This document shows positions 17,959 to 28,503 of a stretch of 64,000 bases of DNA, in pieces. Below the pieces are notes generated by a model, which saw nothing but the letters and a program-made list of their open reading frames with translations, made no database searches and was not told the origin of the DNA. The first letter of the stretch is position 1, and each line of letters begins with the position of its first letter. The stretch comes from Mesorhizobium sp. NFR06. GTDB lineage: Bacteria > Pseudomonadota > Alphaproteobacteria > Rhizobiales > Rhizobiaceae. A program made the position numbers and the translations under genes. The stretch lies in assembly GCF_900115245.1 (NCBI RefSeq), contig NZ_FOVT01000001.1:62001-126000 (forward strand), read 5' to 3'.

Positions 17959-19893
17959 TTATGCTGCTTTACGGCCGCGCGCGGCAAGCCACGCCTCGGT
18001 CAGCTGCTCGAAACGGGATGCCATGTCGGCGATGGCCTCGTCTTCCGACATCTTGCCGGACAGCCATTGTTCGGCGGCGTTGATGAAGATCGTGCGACCG
18101 ACGGCAAATCCCTTGACGATGGGCGCGTTGGCGGTGGCGGCGAAGGCCGCGACCAGTTCGTCCTGCGGCGCTTCCAGGCCGAGCAGCACGACGCCCCGGC
18201 ACCAGGGATCGTTCTTGACGATCACCTGTTCGATCTTCGCCCACGCATTGGCCGAAGCCTGTGGCTCGAGCTTCCACCAGTCGGGCTTGATGCCCAGCGC
18301 ATAGAGTTCCTCCAGCGCCCGCGGAATGGTGGTGTCGTCGAGATTGCCGTGCTTGCCGGCGATGATCTCGACGAGAAGTTCCCTGCCGACTTTCCGCGCT
18401 GCTTCGAACAGGCTCCTCAGCTTCTGCTGCTGCTCGGTCTTCAGCGCCTCGGGATCGTTCGGGTGATAGAAGCACAAGCATTTGATGCAGTGGTCGACCG
18501 GCCATTCGGTGAGCTGCGAGCCGATATCCTGCGAGAACTCGAAGCGCAGCGGCCGCGACCCCGGCAGCTCGACGGGGCGGCCGAGCCAGGCGAAGGGATG
18601 GCGGGCGAATTCGAACATCGCGTCGCGGCCATATTTCTCGTCGATCAGCATGCCGTAGCCGTCGCGGCCGGCGGCGACTTTGGCCGCCGCCTTAACGGTG
18701 AGCACCTTGAAGTCAGGGATGCGGGCGGCATCGGCGCCGACTTTTGCCGCGACATCCTCAAGCTGGACACGGTGGTCGCAGGCCAGCGCCATCAGCGAAG
18801 GAATGTCGCGCCGGCGCGTCGTCGCCCAATGGACGTGATTGATCGCCTCGTCCTTGCGCAGCGCCAGTTGCTTGCTGCCGTGCTTGAGGAAAAACTGCAG
18901 CTCCTCGAAGGTCGGATATTCCGGCGCGCAGAGCAGGCGCGAGACGGCAAATGCGCCGCAGGCATTGGCCCAGGTGGCGGCCGTGGCGAAACTTTCGCCG
19001 CCGAGCCAGCCGCGCAGGAAGCCCGACATGAAGGCGTCGCCGGCGCCCAGCACATTGTAGATCTCGATCGGAAATCCCTTGCCTACGACGCCGTCCTCGA
19101 GGTCGTCGCTGATCGGCCCGTCATAGACGATGCAGCCCATGGCGCCGCGCTTGAGCACGATCGTGGCCGAGGACAGCGAGCGGATCGTCTTCAGCGCGCT
19201 CAGGCAATCATCGGCGCCGGAAGCGATCATGATCTCTTCCTCGGTGCCGACAATCAAATCGCAATCGGGCAGCACCGTCTTCAGCTGTGCCGAGACGCGA
19301 TCGGACTTGACGTAGCGCTCGAAGCCTTCGGCATGGCCGGCAAGGCCCCAGAGGTTCGGGCGGTAGTCGATGTCGAACACCACCTTGCCGCCCTTTGCCT
19401 TCATCAGGCGGATCGCCTTGCGCTGCGCGGCATCGGAGTTGGGGCGCGAGAAATGCGTGCCGGTGACGACGACCGAGCGGGCCGAGGCGATGAAGGCCTC
19501 ATCGATGTCCTCCTCCGCCAGCGCTATGTCGGCGCAGTCGGAGCGGTAGAAGATCATCGGCGAGACGCCTTCGTCCTCGACCGAGAGCAGCACCAGCGCC
19601 GTCAACCGCTCCTTGTCGGCCTTCAAGCCGTCGACCGAGACGCCCTCGCGCCGAAGCTGCTCGCGGATGAAGCGGCCCATCTGCTCATCGCCGACGCGCG
19701 TCAGCAGCGCCGAGCGCAGCCCAAGCCTTGCCGTGCCGACCGAAATGTTGGCCGGGCAGCCGCCGACCGACTTGGCGAAGGACGTGATGTCCTCCAGTCG
19801 CGAGCCGATCTGCTGACCATAGAGATCGACCGAGGCGCGGCCGATCGTGATGACGTCGAGCGGCGGATATTTTCCTTCCACGGCTTCGCCCAT
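17959..19893 (-). CDS. iolC: 5-dehydro-2-deoxygluconokinase fused to DUF2090 aldolase-like domain
   Basis: The 644-residue protein is bifunctional by architecture. Residues 1-340 are a PfkB sugar kinase (VGGCPANISVG at 43-53, GAGDAF at 283-288, catalytic Asp286) that phosphorylates 2-deoxy-5-keto-gluconate. Residues about 355-644 are a DUF2090 TIM barrel (MALACDHRVQLEDV, EIIAGKHGN, KGFAVGR), annotated in related genomes as 5-dehydro-2-deoxyphosphogluconate aldolase. No separate iolJ is in the window, so the fused domain may supply it. It heads the iolCDE-x-B operon, behind two candidate IolR operators at 19976-20019. Confidence 0.93.
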   Translation of the reverse strand: MGEAVEGKYPPLDVITIGRASVDLYGQQIGSRLEDITSFAKSVGGCPANISVGTARLGLRSALLTRVGDEQMGRFIREQLRREGVSVDGLKADKERLTALVLLSVEDEGVSPMIFYRSDCADIALAEEDIDEAFIASARSVVVTGTHFSRPNSDAAQRKAIRLMKAKGGKVVFDIDYRPNLWGLAGHAEGFERYVKSDRVSAQLKTVLPDCDLIVGTEEEIMIASGADDCLSALKTIRSLSSATIVLKRGAMGCIVYDGPISDDLEDGVVGKGFPIEIYNVLGAGDAFMSGFLRGWLGGESFATAATWANACGAFAVSRLLCAPEYPTFEELQFFLKHGSKQLALRKDEAINHVHWATTRRRDIPSLMALACDHRVQLEDVAAKVGADAARIPDFKVLTVKAAAKVAAGRDGYGMLIDEKYGRDAMFEFARHPFAWLGRPVELPGSRPLRFEFSQDIGSQLTEWPVDHCIKCLCFYHPNDPEALKTEQQQKLRSLFEAARKVGRELLVEIIAGKHGNLDDTTIPRALEELYALGIKPDWWKLEPQASANAWAKIEQVIVKNDPWCRGVVLLGLEAPQDELVAAFAATANAPIVKGFAVGRTIFINAAEQWLSGKMSEDEAIADMASRFEQLTEAWLAARGRKAA

Positions 19894-19975
19894 TCGAACC
19901 TCCCATCGGCCTTGTTGTGCAGAGCAGCGTCGTTTTGGACAGCACGCGCTGACGGCGGCATGGTGCCGTCAATAT

Positions 19976-20019
19976 GAAATATTAATTCCAATCTGTAGTC
20001 AATATGGAATGAGCATTCC
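19976..20019. promoter_or_regulatory. Two candidate IolR operators upstream of iolC
   Basis: The IolR recognition motif reported in Sinorhizobium meliloti is GGAA-N6-TTCC. A perfect match is GGAATGAGCATTCC at 20006-20019 and a one-mismatch copy is GAAATATTAATTCC at 19976-19989. Both are preceded by TCAATAT and lie exactly 30 bases apart, about three helical turns, 83-126 bases upstream of the iolC start. This fits cooperative repression of iolCDEB by the adjacent iolR product. Confidence 0.75.
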
Positions 20020-20047
20020 CAAGCTTAAAAGCGCCCCCCGGCGACGT

Positions 20048-20914
20048 TCAGCCCTTGCGCCTGCGCCCGGCTTCGCGGCGCTTCTCGCCGACGGCAACTG
20101 TTAGCGCCATGGCCAGCGCCATTGTCGCCGAGATCGAACGGAAGCCGCCGAAATCGGCCTCGGCGACCTCGAACCAGACCTCGGCGAATTGCGCCAGCGG
20201 CGAGAAGGATGAATCGGTGATCGCCACGATAGGCACGCCCTGTTCGGCGATCGAGCGCGTCTCCTCGATGGTCGCCGGCGCATAGGGCGAGAAGCTGATG
20301 GCGATGACGGCATCACGCGGCGTGGCGAAGCCGATCATCTCGGCGTTGAGCCCCGCGGCCGATTCCACCAGCTGGTTGCGGATCTTGAGCTTGCCCAGCG
20401 CATAGGCGATGTAGGACGCGACCGGATAGGAACGGCGCCTGGCCAGCACATAGATGGTCTCGGCCTTCGCCAGCAGCGCGACCGCCTCATCGAAATGCGC
20501 TTCGTTCAGCGACCGCGAAATGTCGCCGAGCGAAGTGCTGGCGGCGGCGACAAAACCGTCGAAGATCGCCCGGTGGCCGCCGCCTTCCTCCGCCTTGGCG
20601 CGCAAGGCCGCCAGCCGCTCGTCATAGGAGGAATTGCGTTCGCGCAGACGCTCGCGGAAAACCTGCTGCAGGCTGGTGAAGCCGTCGAAGCCGAGTTGCT
20701 GGGCAAAGCGGATCAGCGTCGAGGGCTGCACGCCGGCCGACGCGGCAATGCTTGCAGCCGTGCCGAAGGCGATGTCGTCGGGATTGTCGAGCGCATAGGC
20801 GGCGATCTGCGCTATACGCTTGGGCAGGCTGTGGCGCCGCTCCAGGATCGTCGCGCGCAGCGTCTCGAAATCGCGAGGCACCCGTTCATCCATCGTCGCT
20901 CCGCCCACGGCCAT
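20048..20914 (-). CDS. iolR: RpiR-family repressor of inositol catabolism
   Basis: A 288-residue MurR/RpiR regulator: N-terminal helix-turn-helix (about 10-85; AFGTAASIAASAGVQPSTLI, then FAQQLGFDGFTSLQ) and a C-terminal SIS sugar-phosphate-binding domain (about 125-270; SFSPYAPATIEE, VAITDSS). It probably senses an inositol-pathway intermediate and represses iolCDEB. Two starts are plausible: the ATG at 20914, or the ATG at 20893 with GGAG close by. The gene lies 154 bases upstream of iolC on the same strand and is divergent from a Gfo/Idh dehydrogenase gene. Confidence 0.9.
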   Translation of the reverse strand: MAVGGATMDERVPRDFETLRATILERRHSLPKRIAQIAAYALDNPDDIAFGTAASIAASAGVQPSTLIRFAQQLGFDGFTSLQQVFRERLRERNSSYDERLAALRAKAEEGGGHRAIFDGFVAAASTSLGDISRSLNEAHFDEAVALLAKAETIYVLARRRSYPVASYIAYALGKLKIRNQLVESAAGLNAEMIGFATPRDAVIAISFSPYAPATIEETRSIAEQGVPIVAITDSSFSPLAQFAEVWFEVAEADFGGFRSISATMALAMALTVAVGEKRREAGRRRKG

Positions 20915-20978
20915 AGTGATAGTTTCCTCTCCTGCCTCATCATAACGGTTTCGCGCAAGAACACCATAAAAAATGATT

Positions 20979-21019
20979 TGGATGTTCCATTCTCAGGTGA
21001 AATGGACTAATTCATCCAT
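20979..21019. promoter_or_regulatory. Candidate divergent operator region, iolR/dehydrogenase
   Basis: Two imperfect palindromes with TGGA/TCCA ends lie between the divergent genes: TGGATGTTCCA at 20979-20989 and ATGGACTAATTCATCCAT at 21002-21019. They resemble but do not match GGAA-N6-TTCC. Binding by IolR is possible, but the call is weak. Confidence 0.35.
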
Positions 21020-21054
21020 ACGAGCTTTCCCCCTTTCTTCCGGAGACAATCGAC

Positions 21055-22164
21055 ATGGTCGGAGTGGGCCTCATCGGCACGGGCTTCATGGGCAAGTGTC
21101 ACGCCATCGCCTGGAACGCGGTGGGCACCGTTTTCCCAGATGTCGAGAAGCCGAGACTTGTGCATCTGGGCGAGGTGAATGACGAGCTTGCCCGGCGCAA
21201 GGCCGCCGAGTTCGGCTTCGCAAAAGCTTCCGGCGACTGGCGCGCCGTGGTCGACGATCCGGAAGTCGACGTCGTCTCGCTGACCACGCCCAACCAGTTC
21301 CACCCGGAGATGGCGATCGCCGTTCTGGAAGCAGGCAAACATCTGTGGTGCGAGAAGCCGATGGCGCCGAGTTTTGCGGAGGCCGAGACCATGACGGCCG
21401 CGGCGAAGAAATCCGGCAAGGTCGCCGTGCTCGGCTACAACTACATCCAGAACCCCGCCATCCGCCACATCGGCGCGCTGCTGGAGGAAAAGATCATCGG
21501 CGACGTCAACCTCGTGCGCATCGAGATGGACGAGGATTTCATGGCTGACCCCGAGGCGCTGTTCTTCTGGAAGCACGAGGCGGCCTCCGGTTATGGCGCG
21601 CTCGACGATTTCGCCGTGCATCCGCTCTCGCTGATCAAGGTGCTGTTCGGCCGTGTCGGCCGCGTCATGTGCGACATGGTAAAACCTTATGCCGACCGGA
21701 AAGTCGCTTCCGGCGGCCGCCGCGCGGTCGAGACCTACGACATCGCCAGCGTGCTCATGCATCTCGAGAACGGCGTCGCCGGCACGCTGCTGGTCAACCG
21801 TTCGGCCTGGGGCCGCAAGGGCCGCATCGCCATCCAGATCTTCGGCTCGAAGGGTTCGATCCTCTACGACCAGGAGCGGATGAACGAATTCCAGCTCTAC
21901 CTCACCGCCGACCGGCCGACCGAGCAAGGCTATCGCACCGTCCTGGTGGCGCCGCACCACAAGCCCTACGATTCCTTCCTGCCCGCGCCCGGCCATGGCC
22001 TCGGCTTCAACGACCTCAAGATGATCGAATGCCGCGAGCTCCTCATGCGCATCGCCGGCAAGCCGGCGCGGATCATCGACTTCGACGAGGGGCTGGAGAT
22101 CGAGCGCACGGTGCACGCGATGGCGCGCTCGTTCCGGGAGCAGCGCTGGGTGAATGTGAGATAG
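21055..22164 (+). CDS. Gfo/Idh/MocA-family dehydrogenase (inositol-type)
   Basis: An NAD(P)-dependent oxidoreductase of 369 residues. The N-terminal Rossmann motif is GLIGTGFMG (5-13), the catalytic-lysine motif is CEKPMAPS (about 99-106), and a C-terminal alpha/beta domain follows, with GALDDFAVHPLSL holding the usual Asp/His pair. It is divergent from iolR and next to iolCDEB, so a cyclitol such as scyllo-inositol or another inositol isomer is a likely substrate, but the sequence does not prove this. A second, shorter family member (24289-23297) fits classic myo-inositol 2-dehydrogenase better. Confidence 0.8.
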   Translation: MVGVGLIGTGFMGKCHAIAWNAVGTVFPDVEKPRLVHLGEVNDELARRKAAEFGFAKASGDWRAVVDDPEVDVVSLTTPNQFHPEMAIAVLEAGKHLWCEKPMAPSFAEAETMTAAAKKSGKVAVLGYNYIQNPAIRHIGALLEEKIIGDVNLVRIEMDEDFMADPEALFFWKHEAASGYGALDDFAVHPLSLIKVLFGRVGRVMCDMVKPYADRKVASGGRRAVETYDIASVLMHLENGVAGTLLVNRSAWGRKGRIAIQIFGSKGSILYDQERMNEFQLYLTADRPTEQGYRTVLVAPHHKPYDSFLPAPGHGLGFNDLKMIECRELLMRIAGKPARIIDFDEGLEIERTVHAMARSFREQRWVNVR

Positions 22165-22329
22165 GGCAGCCGGATGCCCGAACCGGCGCGACGGGCCGCG
22201 CCGGTGGCGGCGCGGTTTAGAGAAATCCGAAGCGGGTGCGAGCAACTCGTCATTCGCTTTGAAACCTGCGGATTGCGGGCGGTGGGGGCCGCGGGCGGAC
22301 CGTCATCGGACGGTCGTTATTGGCCCGCT

Positions 22330-23268
22330 TCAAGCCAAGTTGATGGCCACGTTGCGCAGCAACGCCACGGATTTGCGCATGCCTTCCATGGGCGAAAGCA
22401 TCATGTCCTCGTGCTCGATCGAGAGCACGTCGTCGTAGCCGACCTGCTTCAGCGCGGTGCAGAACTGCCGCCACCAGGTCTCACCGTGGCCGTATCCCAG
22501 CGTGATGTAATTCCAGGCCCGGTCGGCATAGTGGTTTGACGGACGCGCATCGAGCACGCCGTCGATGGCCGCCGGTATCGGCTCGATGCGTGTGTCCTTG
22601 GCGTGCACATAGTAGATGGCTGAGCCAAGCTTGCGTATGGCGGCCATGGGATCGGCGCCCATCCAGATCGGGTGGCTGGGGTCAAAGTTCGCGCCAACCG
22701 TCTCGCCGACGGCATCGCGAAGCCTGAACAGTGTCTGGACGTTGTAGACTGCCTGATGGCCATGCAGTTCCAGGCACAATTTGCCCATGCCGAGATTGTT
22801 CGCGAACTTAACGAGATCTTGCCAGTAAGGGATGATACAGTCGTCCCACTGGTAGCGCTGGATGTCGGCGCATTCGGGCGGCCAGTCGGTGATGATCCAG
22901 TTGGGGTTGGCATCCCCCGGCCCGCCGGGCAACCCGGACATCATCACAACGCGATCGATGCCCATCAGGCTCGCCAGCCGGATCGTGTCCTCCGTCACCT
23001 GACGGTGCTTCCCGCCTTGCGGTCCCGGATGCAGCGGGTTGCCCGAGCAGTTGAGCGCCGCGATCGTCAACCCGTGGTCGCGGACCTTGGCGACGAATTC
23101 GGCCCGGGTCGCGGCGCTGTCCAGCATGGCCGCGAGATCGATATGCGGCGCGGACGACCAGTTGCCGCAGGCGAACTCCAGCGTCTCCAGCCCGAGCTCG
23201 GCCGAGGCGCGCAGCATCTCGTCAAACGACAAATTGCCCAGGCTGTCGGTGATCATGCCAATCTTCAT
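22330..23268 (-). CDS. TIM-barrel sugar isomerase/epimerase (IolE/IolH-like)
   Basis: A 312-residue AP-endonuclease-2/xylose-isomerase-type barrel with an apparent divalent-metal site: CLELHGHQ, NFDPSHPIWMG, YYVHAKD and LSIEHEDMM supply the Glu, Asp/His, His and Glu positions. The substrate is unknown; cyclitol-derived keto compounds are probable from context. It is the last gene of a seven-gene operon after an iolG-like gene (28 bases upstream) and an ABC importer. It may epimerise or dehydrate an inosose other than the IolE substrate. Start MKIGMITDSLGNLS is the normal family N-terminus. Confidence 0.82.
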   Translation of the reverse strand: MKIGMITDSLGNLSFDEMLRASAELGLETLEFACGNWSSAPHIDLAAMLDSAATRAEFVAKVRDHGLTIAALNCSGNPLHPGPQGGKHRQVTEDTIRLASLMGIDRVVMMSGLPGGPGDANPNWIITDWPPECADIQRYQWDDCIIPYWQDLVKFANNLGMGKLCLELHGHQAVYNVQTLFRLRDAVGETVGANFDPSHPIWMGADPMAAIRKLGSAIYYVHAKDTRIEPIPAAIDGVLDARPSNHYADRAWNYITLGYGHGETWWRQFCTALKQVGYDDVLSIEHEDMMLSPMEGMRKSVALLRNVAINLA

Positions 23269-23296
23269 TTCGGGACTCCCGGTTCATTCAGATCGC

Positions 23297-24289
23297 TCAG
23301 GGCTTCACAGGCTCGAACCTGCCGGACCTCGCCGAGGCAAGCGCTGCCTCGCAAAGGATCATCGCCTTGCGGCCATCGCTAGCGGTGACGGCGGGCTTCC
23401 TCCCCGTCTCCACGCAGGAAATGAAGTCATCGACCTCGGCGGCATAGGATTCCGCGTAGCGCTCGACGAAGAAATAATAGGGCTTGTCACGCGATATGCC
23501 CTTGCCGCCGTACATTTCCACCGAGGTCGGCAGACGGTTGCCGGCCTGCAGCATGCCGTCGGCGCCATGCACCTCGATGCGCTGGTCGTAGCCATAGGCG
23601 GCCCTGACGCTGTTGTTTATGTGGCATTGCCGGCCGGACGCCGTTCGCAGGATGAACATCGCGGTGTCGTAGTCGCCGAGCTTCCTGTATTGCGGCGCCA
23701 CAAGCGAGGAACCGGTCGCGAAAAGTTCGACGGGCTCCTCGTCGAGCAGGTTCCGGGCCATGTCGAAATCGTGGATGGTCATCTCACGAAAGACGCCGCC
23801 GCCTCCCGCCAGTGCTTCCTCGGTTTCGGGTTCGGGATCGCGGCTGGTGATGATGACCTGCTCGACGGCGCCGATCTCGCCGCCGTCAAGGCGCTCCTTC
23901 AGCGCCCGGAAACTCGGATCGAAGCGCCGGTTGAAGCCGATCTGGAACGGCACGCCCGCTTTTTCGACCGCGGCCAGGCACTCGTCCGTGCGTTTCAGAT
24001 CGAGGTCGATCGGCTTCTCGCAGAAGATCGCCTTGCCTTTCGCCGCTGCGGCCATGGCGAGCTCTGCGTGCGTGCGCGTCGCCGATGCGATGAAGACCAT
24101 CTTCACCGACGGATCGTTCATCACGGTCTGGGTGTCTGCGATCTCGGCGCCGCTCTCGGCAGCGACCTTGGCGGCAGCCTCCCGGTTGGGATCGACGATG
24201 TAGCGCAGCCGCACCTTCGGGTGACGCGCGAGGTTGCCGGCATGCACCCTTCCGATCAGTCCCGCCCCGAACAGACAAACATCCATCAT
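23297..24289 (-). CDS. iolG: Inositol 2-dehydrogenase
   Basis: This 330-residue Gfo/Idh/MocA oxidoreductase should convert an inositol to its inosose with NAD. Visible motifs: FGAGLIGRVHAGNL (7-20), CEKPIDLDL with catalytic lysine (90-98), FNRRFDPSF, and TIHDFDMARNLL carrying the catalytic histidine. These match IolG/IdhA of rhizobia closely. AGGAAA precedes a double ATG; the first is used. It sits between the permease genes and the TIM-barrel gene. The same enzyme could feed the iolE-D-C-B pathway, so this operon may supply the first step of myo-inositol use as well. Confidence 0.87.
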   Translation of the reverse strand: MMDVCLFGAGLIGRVHAGNLARHPKVRLRYIVDPNREAAAKVAAESGAEIADTQTVMNDPSVKMVFIASATRTHAELAMAAAAKGKAIFCEKPIDLDLKRTDECLAAVEKAGVPFQIGFNRRFDPSFRALKERLDGGEIGAVEQVIITSRDPEPETEEALAGGGGVFREMTIHDFDMARNLLDEEPVELFATGSSLVAPQYRKLGDYDTAMFILRTASGRQCHINNSVRAAYGYDQRIEVHGADGMLQAGNRLPTSVEMYGGKGISRDKPYYFFVERYAESYAAEVDDFISCVETGRKPAVTASDGRKAMILCEAALASARSGRFEPVKP

Positions 24290-24348
24290 GCGTTCAACTT
24301 TCCTGTGCGGCCGTCTGCAACGGCCAGTTCAACATGCCCGGCCCGCGG

Positions 24349-25167
24349 TCACTTCACGGCCCCCATGGTCAGGCCGCGAACCAGGTGCCGCTGCACCAGC
24401 AGCGCGAAGAAGACGATCGGCAGCGCGCCGATGACGCCGGCGGCCGCCATCGAGGCCCAGTCGGTATCGATGCGCCCGATGAGCGTGGCGGTGCCGCGCG
24501 GCATGGTCATCGCCCGCGGCGTCGCGGTCAGCGCCAGCGCGAAGAGGAATTCGTTGAAGGTGACCAGCACCGCGAAGATGGCGGTGGCCGCCAGCCCGGG
24601 CGCGGCCAGCGGCAGCGTGATGCGGCGGAACGCGCCGAAGCGGGAATCGCCGTCGACCATGGCCGCCTCCTCGAGATCGACGGGGATTTCACGGAAGAAG
24701 CTCTCCATCATCCAGACGCAGAAGGTGACGTTGAAGGCTGTGTAGGTGGCGATCAGTCCAAGCCAGCTGTCCAGCAGGCCGAGGCTGAGCATCAGCAGAT
24801 AGACGGGGATCAAGATGACGACCGGCGGGATGATGCGCAGCGTCAGCAGGAACAGGCCGACCTTGCGCTCCGCGGCGAAAGGCAGGCGGAACCTGGCGAT
24901 CGCATAGGCGCCCATCGCGCCGACCACCAGGGCAATGGCGACGGAAAAGAAAGTCACCACAAGCGAATTGGTCAGATAAGAGCCAAACGGCTTTTCAGTG
25001 AACAGCCGAACGTAGTTGTCGAGTGTCGGAACGTGTGGGTAGAGCGTGCCTTCCTGCGTGATCTCCCGGTTCGACTTGAAGGAGGTCGAGACCAGCCAGT
25101 AGATCGGCAGCAGCACGACGGCCAGCACGCCGGTCATTACGCAGATGCGCGCCAGGCGAGCGTTCAT
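24349..25167 (-). CDS. Carbohydrate ABC transporter permease (MalG-like)
   Basis: A 272-residue inner-membrane permease with about six helices and the EAA loop EEAAMVDGDSRFGAFRRIT that docks the ATPase. The C-terminal end (VQRHLVRGLTMGAVKG-type) is the normal MalG-family tail. The start overlaps the stop of the preceding permease gene by four bases, so the two channel subunits are translationally coupled. It works with the genes at 25164, 26069 and 27379. Its likely substrate is an inositol or derivative, inferred from iolG and the two TIM-barrel genes in the same operon. Confidence 0.87.
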   Translation of the reverse strand: MNARLARICVMTGVLAVVLLPIYWLVSTSFKSNREITQEGTLYPHVPTLDNYVRLFTEKPFGSYLTNSLVVTFFSVAIALVVGAMGAYAIARFRLPFAAERKVGLFLLTLRIIPPVVILIPVYLLMLSLGLLDSWLGLIATYTAFNVTFCVWMMESFFREIPVDLEEAAMVDGDSRFGAFRRITLPLAAPGLAATAIFAVLVTFNEFLFALALTATPRAMTMPRGTATLIGRIDTDWASMAAAGVIGALPIVFFALLVQRHLVRGLTMGAVK

Positions 25168-26069
25168 GACGCATCGATCCTGCGCAAAAGCCTTATGGCG
25201 CTGAAAGCCAAGGCAAGCACAACGAGACCGATCGTCACGAACAACGCAGCCGCGTAACCGGTTTGCTGGAATTTGAAGGCGGTATCGTAGCCGTAGATCG
25301 AAATCAGCCTAGTCGCTTCGCCTGGACCGCCACGGGTCAGGACGAAGACCTGGTCGAATGTGCCAAAGGCATCGATCGTTCTGAGCACAATGGCGACAGC
25401 CAGCACAGGCCGCATCATCGGGAAAGTGAGATCGGCGAACACCCGCCACGCGCCGGCGCCGTCGACGCGCGCTGCTTCGAACGGCTCATGCGGCAGCGAT
25501 TGCAAGCCGGCGAGCAGGATCAGGAACATCAGCGGCGTCCACTCCCAGATGTCGAGAATGACAAGGCCTATGAAGGCGTTGACGGGGTTGCCGAGGATCT
25601 GCACCTCGCCGCCGCCCATCCACTCGGAGATCGCCGTCAGCATGCCCGCGTCGCTGGCATAGATCAGCCGGAAGACAATGGCGACGACGACCGGCGTTAT
25701 CACCATCGGCATGATGAGCACCGTCCTGAGCAGGCGGATGCCGCGAAACTCGCGCAGGCAAAACAGAGCCAGCGCGAAGCCGAGCACCGCCTCGAAGGAC
25801 ACCGACAGCGCGACGAACTTCACCGTGACCCAGAGCGAATTCAGGAACTGTGCGTCGCTCCAAAGATGCACATAGTTCTGCCAGCCGACATCGGAGACCG
25901 GCGAGCCGTAGCGGTAAGCCCTGGTGCTGGCCCTGAGGCCATCCCAGAGCGGATAGACCAGAACGCCGAGCACGATCGTCAGCCCCGGCGCCAGCATGAG
26001 ATAGGGGAGGGCGAGGTCGAGCCCCGCCCCCTGCAGGCGATATTTGCGTGCCTGCGTTGCGCTTTGCAT
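25164..26069 (-). CDS. Carbohydrate ABC transporter permease (MalF/UgpA-like)
   Basis: A 301-residue permease with a short cytoplasmic N-terminus, six likely helices and the EAA loop FEAARVDGAGAWRVFADLTF. It forms the heterodimeric membrane channel with the 24349 product. The ATG at 26069 shares its last base with the binding-protein stop at 26069-26071, another sign of a tightly coupled operon. Family members import sugars, polyols or glycerol phosphates. The cyclitol assignment here comes from the neighbouring enzymes. Confidence 0.87.
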   Translation of the reverse strand: MQSATQARKYRLQGAGLDLALPYLMLAPGLTIVLGVLVYPLWDGLRASTRAYRYGSPVSDVGWQNYVHLWSDAQFLNSLWVTVKFVALSVSFEAVLGFALALFCLREFRGIRLLRTVLIMPMVITPVVVAIVFRLIYASDAGMLTAISEWMGGGEVQILGNPVNAFIGLVILDIWEWTPLMFLILLAGLQSLPHEPFEAARVDGAGAWRVFADLTFPMMRPVLAVAIVLRTIDAFGTFDQVFVLTRGGPGEATRLISIYGYDTAFKFQQTGYAAALFVTIGLVVLALAFSAIRLLRRIDAS

Positions 26070-27378
26070 CAGTAGTAGCCGGCCGTGGTCAGGTAGTCCT
26101 TAACCTGCTTGGCGGCGTTGTCGAGCGCCGCACCGCCGCCGGAGCCGGCCTGCAGCGCCTTGTTGAGCTCGATGCCGAGCAGTTCCTCGACCTTTGCCCA
26201 GTCGGGCGTGCGCGGCCGAGGCAGCGCGCCGGCATCGAGCTGCTGCAGGGCCACCGGGATCAGCCGGTTGCCCGGCTTGGCGATGCCGAAGGCGCTGCGC
26301 TTGACCGGGATCGAGCCCGCTTCCGACAGCTTGGCCTGTGTTTCGGCGCTGGTGTACCATTTGAGGAACTCGATCGAGTTTGCCTTGTTGGGTGCCGATT
26401 TCGGCACGCCGGCAATGAAGATGCCCATCTGCGCGATCGCCGACTGCTGCTTCGGCACGACGCCGAAATCGAGCTTGCCGGCGACCTTGGTCTGGGCGGG
26501 ATCGTCGGCTTTCAAGGCATTGCCGGAATACTGGATAATCGCGCCGGCATCGCCGCCAAGGATCGCCGCCCCTTCCTGGTCGGAATCGAACTCGACCACG
26601 CCGCTCGGTGCGTTCTGCTTCATCGTGCCGACGAAGAAATCGGCCGATGCCTTGCCTTCCGCCGAATTGAAGATCGGGTTCCACTTGTCGTCGAAGAAGG
26701 CGCCGCCGAACGACAGGAAGACAGGATACCAGCTGGTGATGATCGGGTTGCCGGAGACGCCGCGGAAGACGACCGGGTATTTGATCTTGCCGGCCGCCAC
26801 CCCTTCCTTGCCCTTGGCGATCACCTCGTCCCAGGTCTTGGGCGCGCCGCCGGTGAAGACGTCGTTGCGGTAGGTGAGCGTCTGCAGATCGCCGACGAAG
26901 GGCACGCAGATCAGCGTCGGCTTGGCGTCCTCGAAACCCTTGACGCGCGGTCCCTTCTGCGGCGGCCAGTAGCCCATGTCGATCATCGAGCCGATCCAGT
27001 CCTTGTCGGCGCCGTCGATGCCGCCGGCGCCGAGATCCTCCAGCACATTGGCGGCGCCGAACTGCGGCACCCAGGGATCGTCGAGCAGATAGAGGTCGTA
27101 TTGGCCGGCGCCGCTCTGGGCATCGGCGAACCACTTCTCGAGCGTCACGCCGTATTCGTCCTCGAGGAACTCAATGTCGAAGCCGGCCTCCTTGGCCTGC
27201 GGGATGATCTTCTGCTTGAACGGCGTCAGCCCTCCATCGGTGAAGGCGCCGATGATGACCTTCTTGCCGGCGGCTCTCGCCGGCACCGGTAGGCCAAGCG
27301 TGGTGAGGGCCGTGGTGGCCAAAGCCAGGCCGAGCCCGCCCTTGATGACGGAGCGGCGAGTAAGTCTGCTGGAATGCA

Positions 27379-27382
<4 letters not shown>
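26069..27382 (-). CDS. ABC transporter substrate-binding protein with Tat signal
   Basis: A 437-residue family 1 extracellular solute-binding protein. The N-terminus SRLTRRSVIKGG followed by a hydrophobic stretch ending ARA (to about 36) is a twin-arginine export signal, unusual for this family and pointing to folding in the cytoplasm. The mature part begins KKVIIGAFTDGG and shows DPWVPQF and GAAILGGDAGAIIQYSG. The open frame continues upstream across the ATPase gene to 29029, but GGGAG lies seven bases before the ATG at 27382, which overlaps the ATPase stop (ATGATG). The ligand is probably a cyclitol. Confidence 0.87.
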
Positions 27383-28476
<1,094 letters not shown>

Positions 28477-28503
28477 TGCCCTCCTGGGTGTCCCATTCTG
28501 CCT

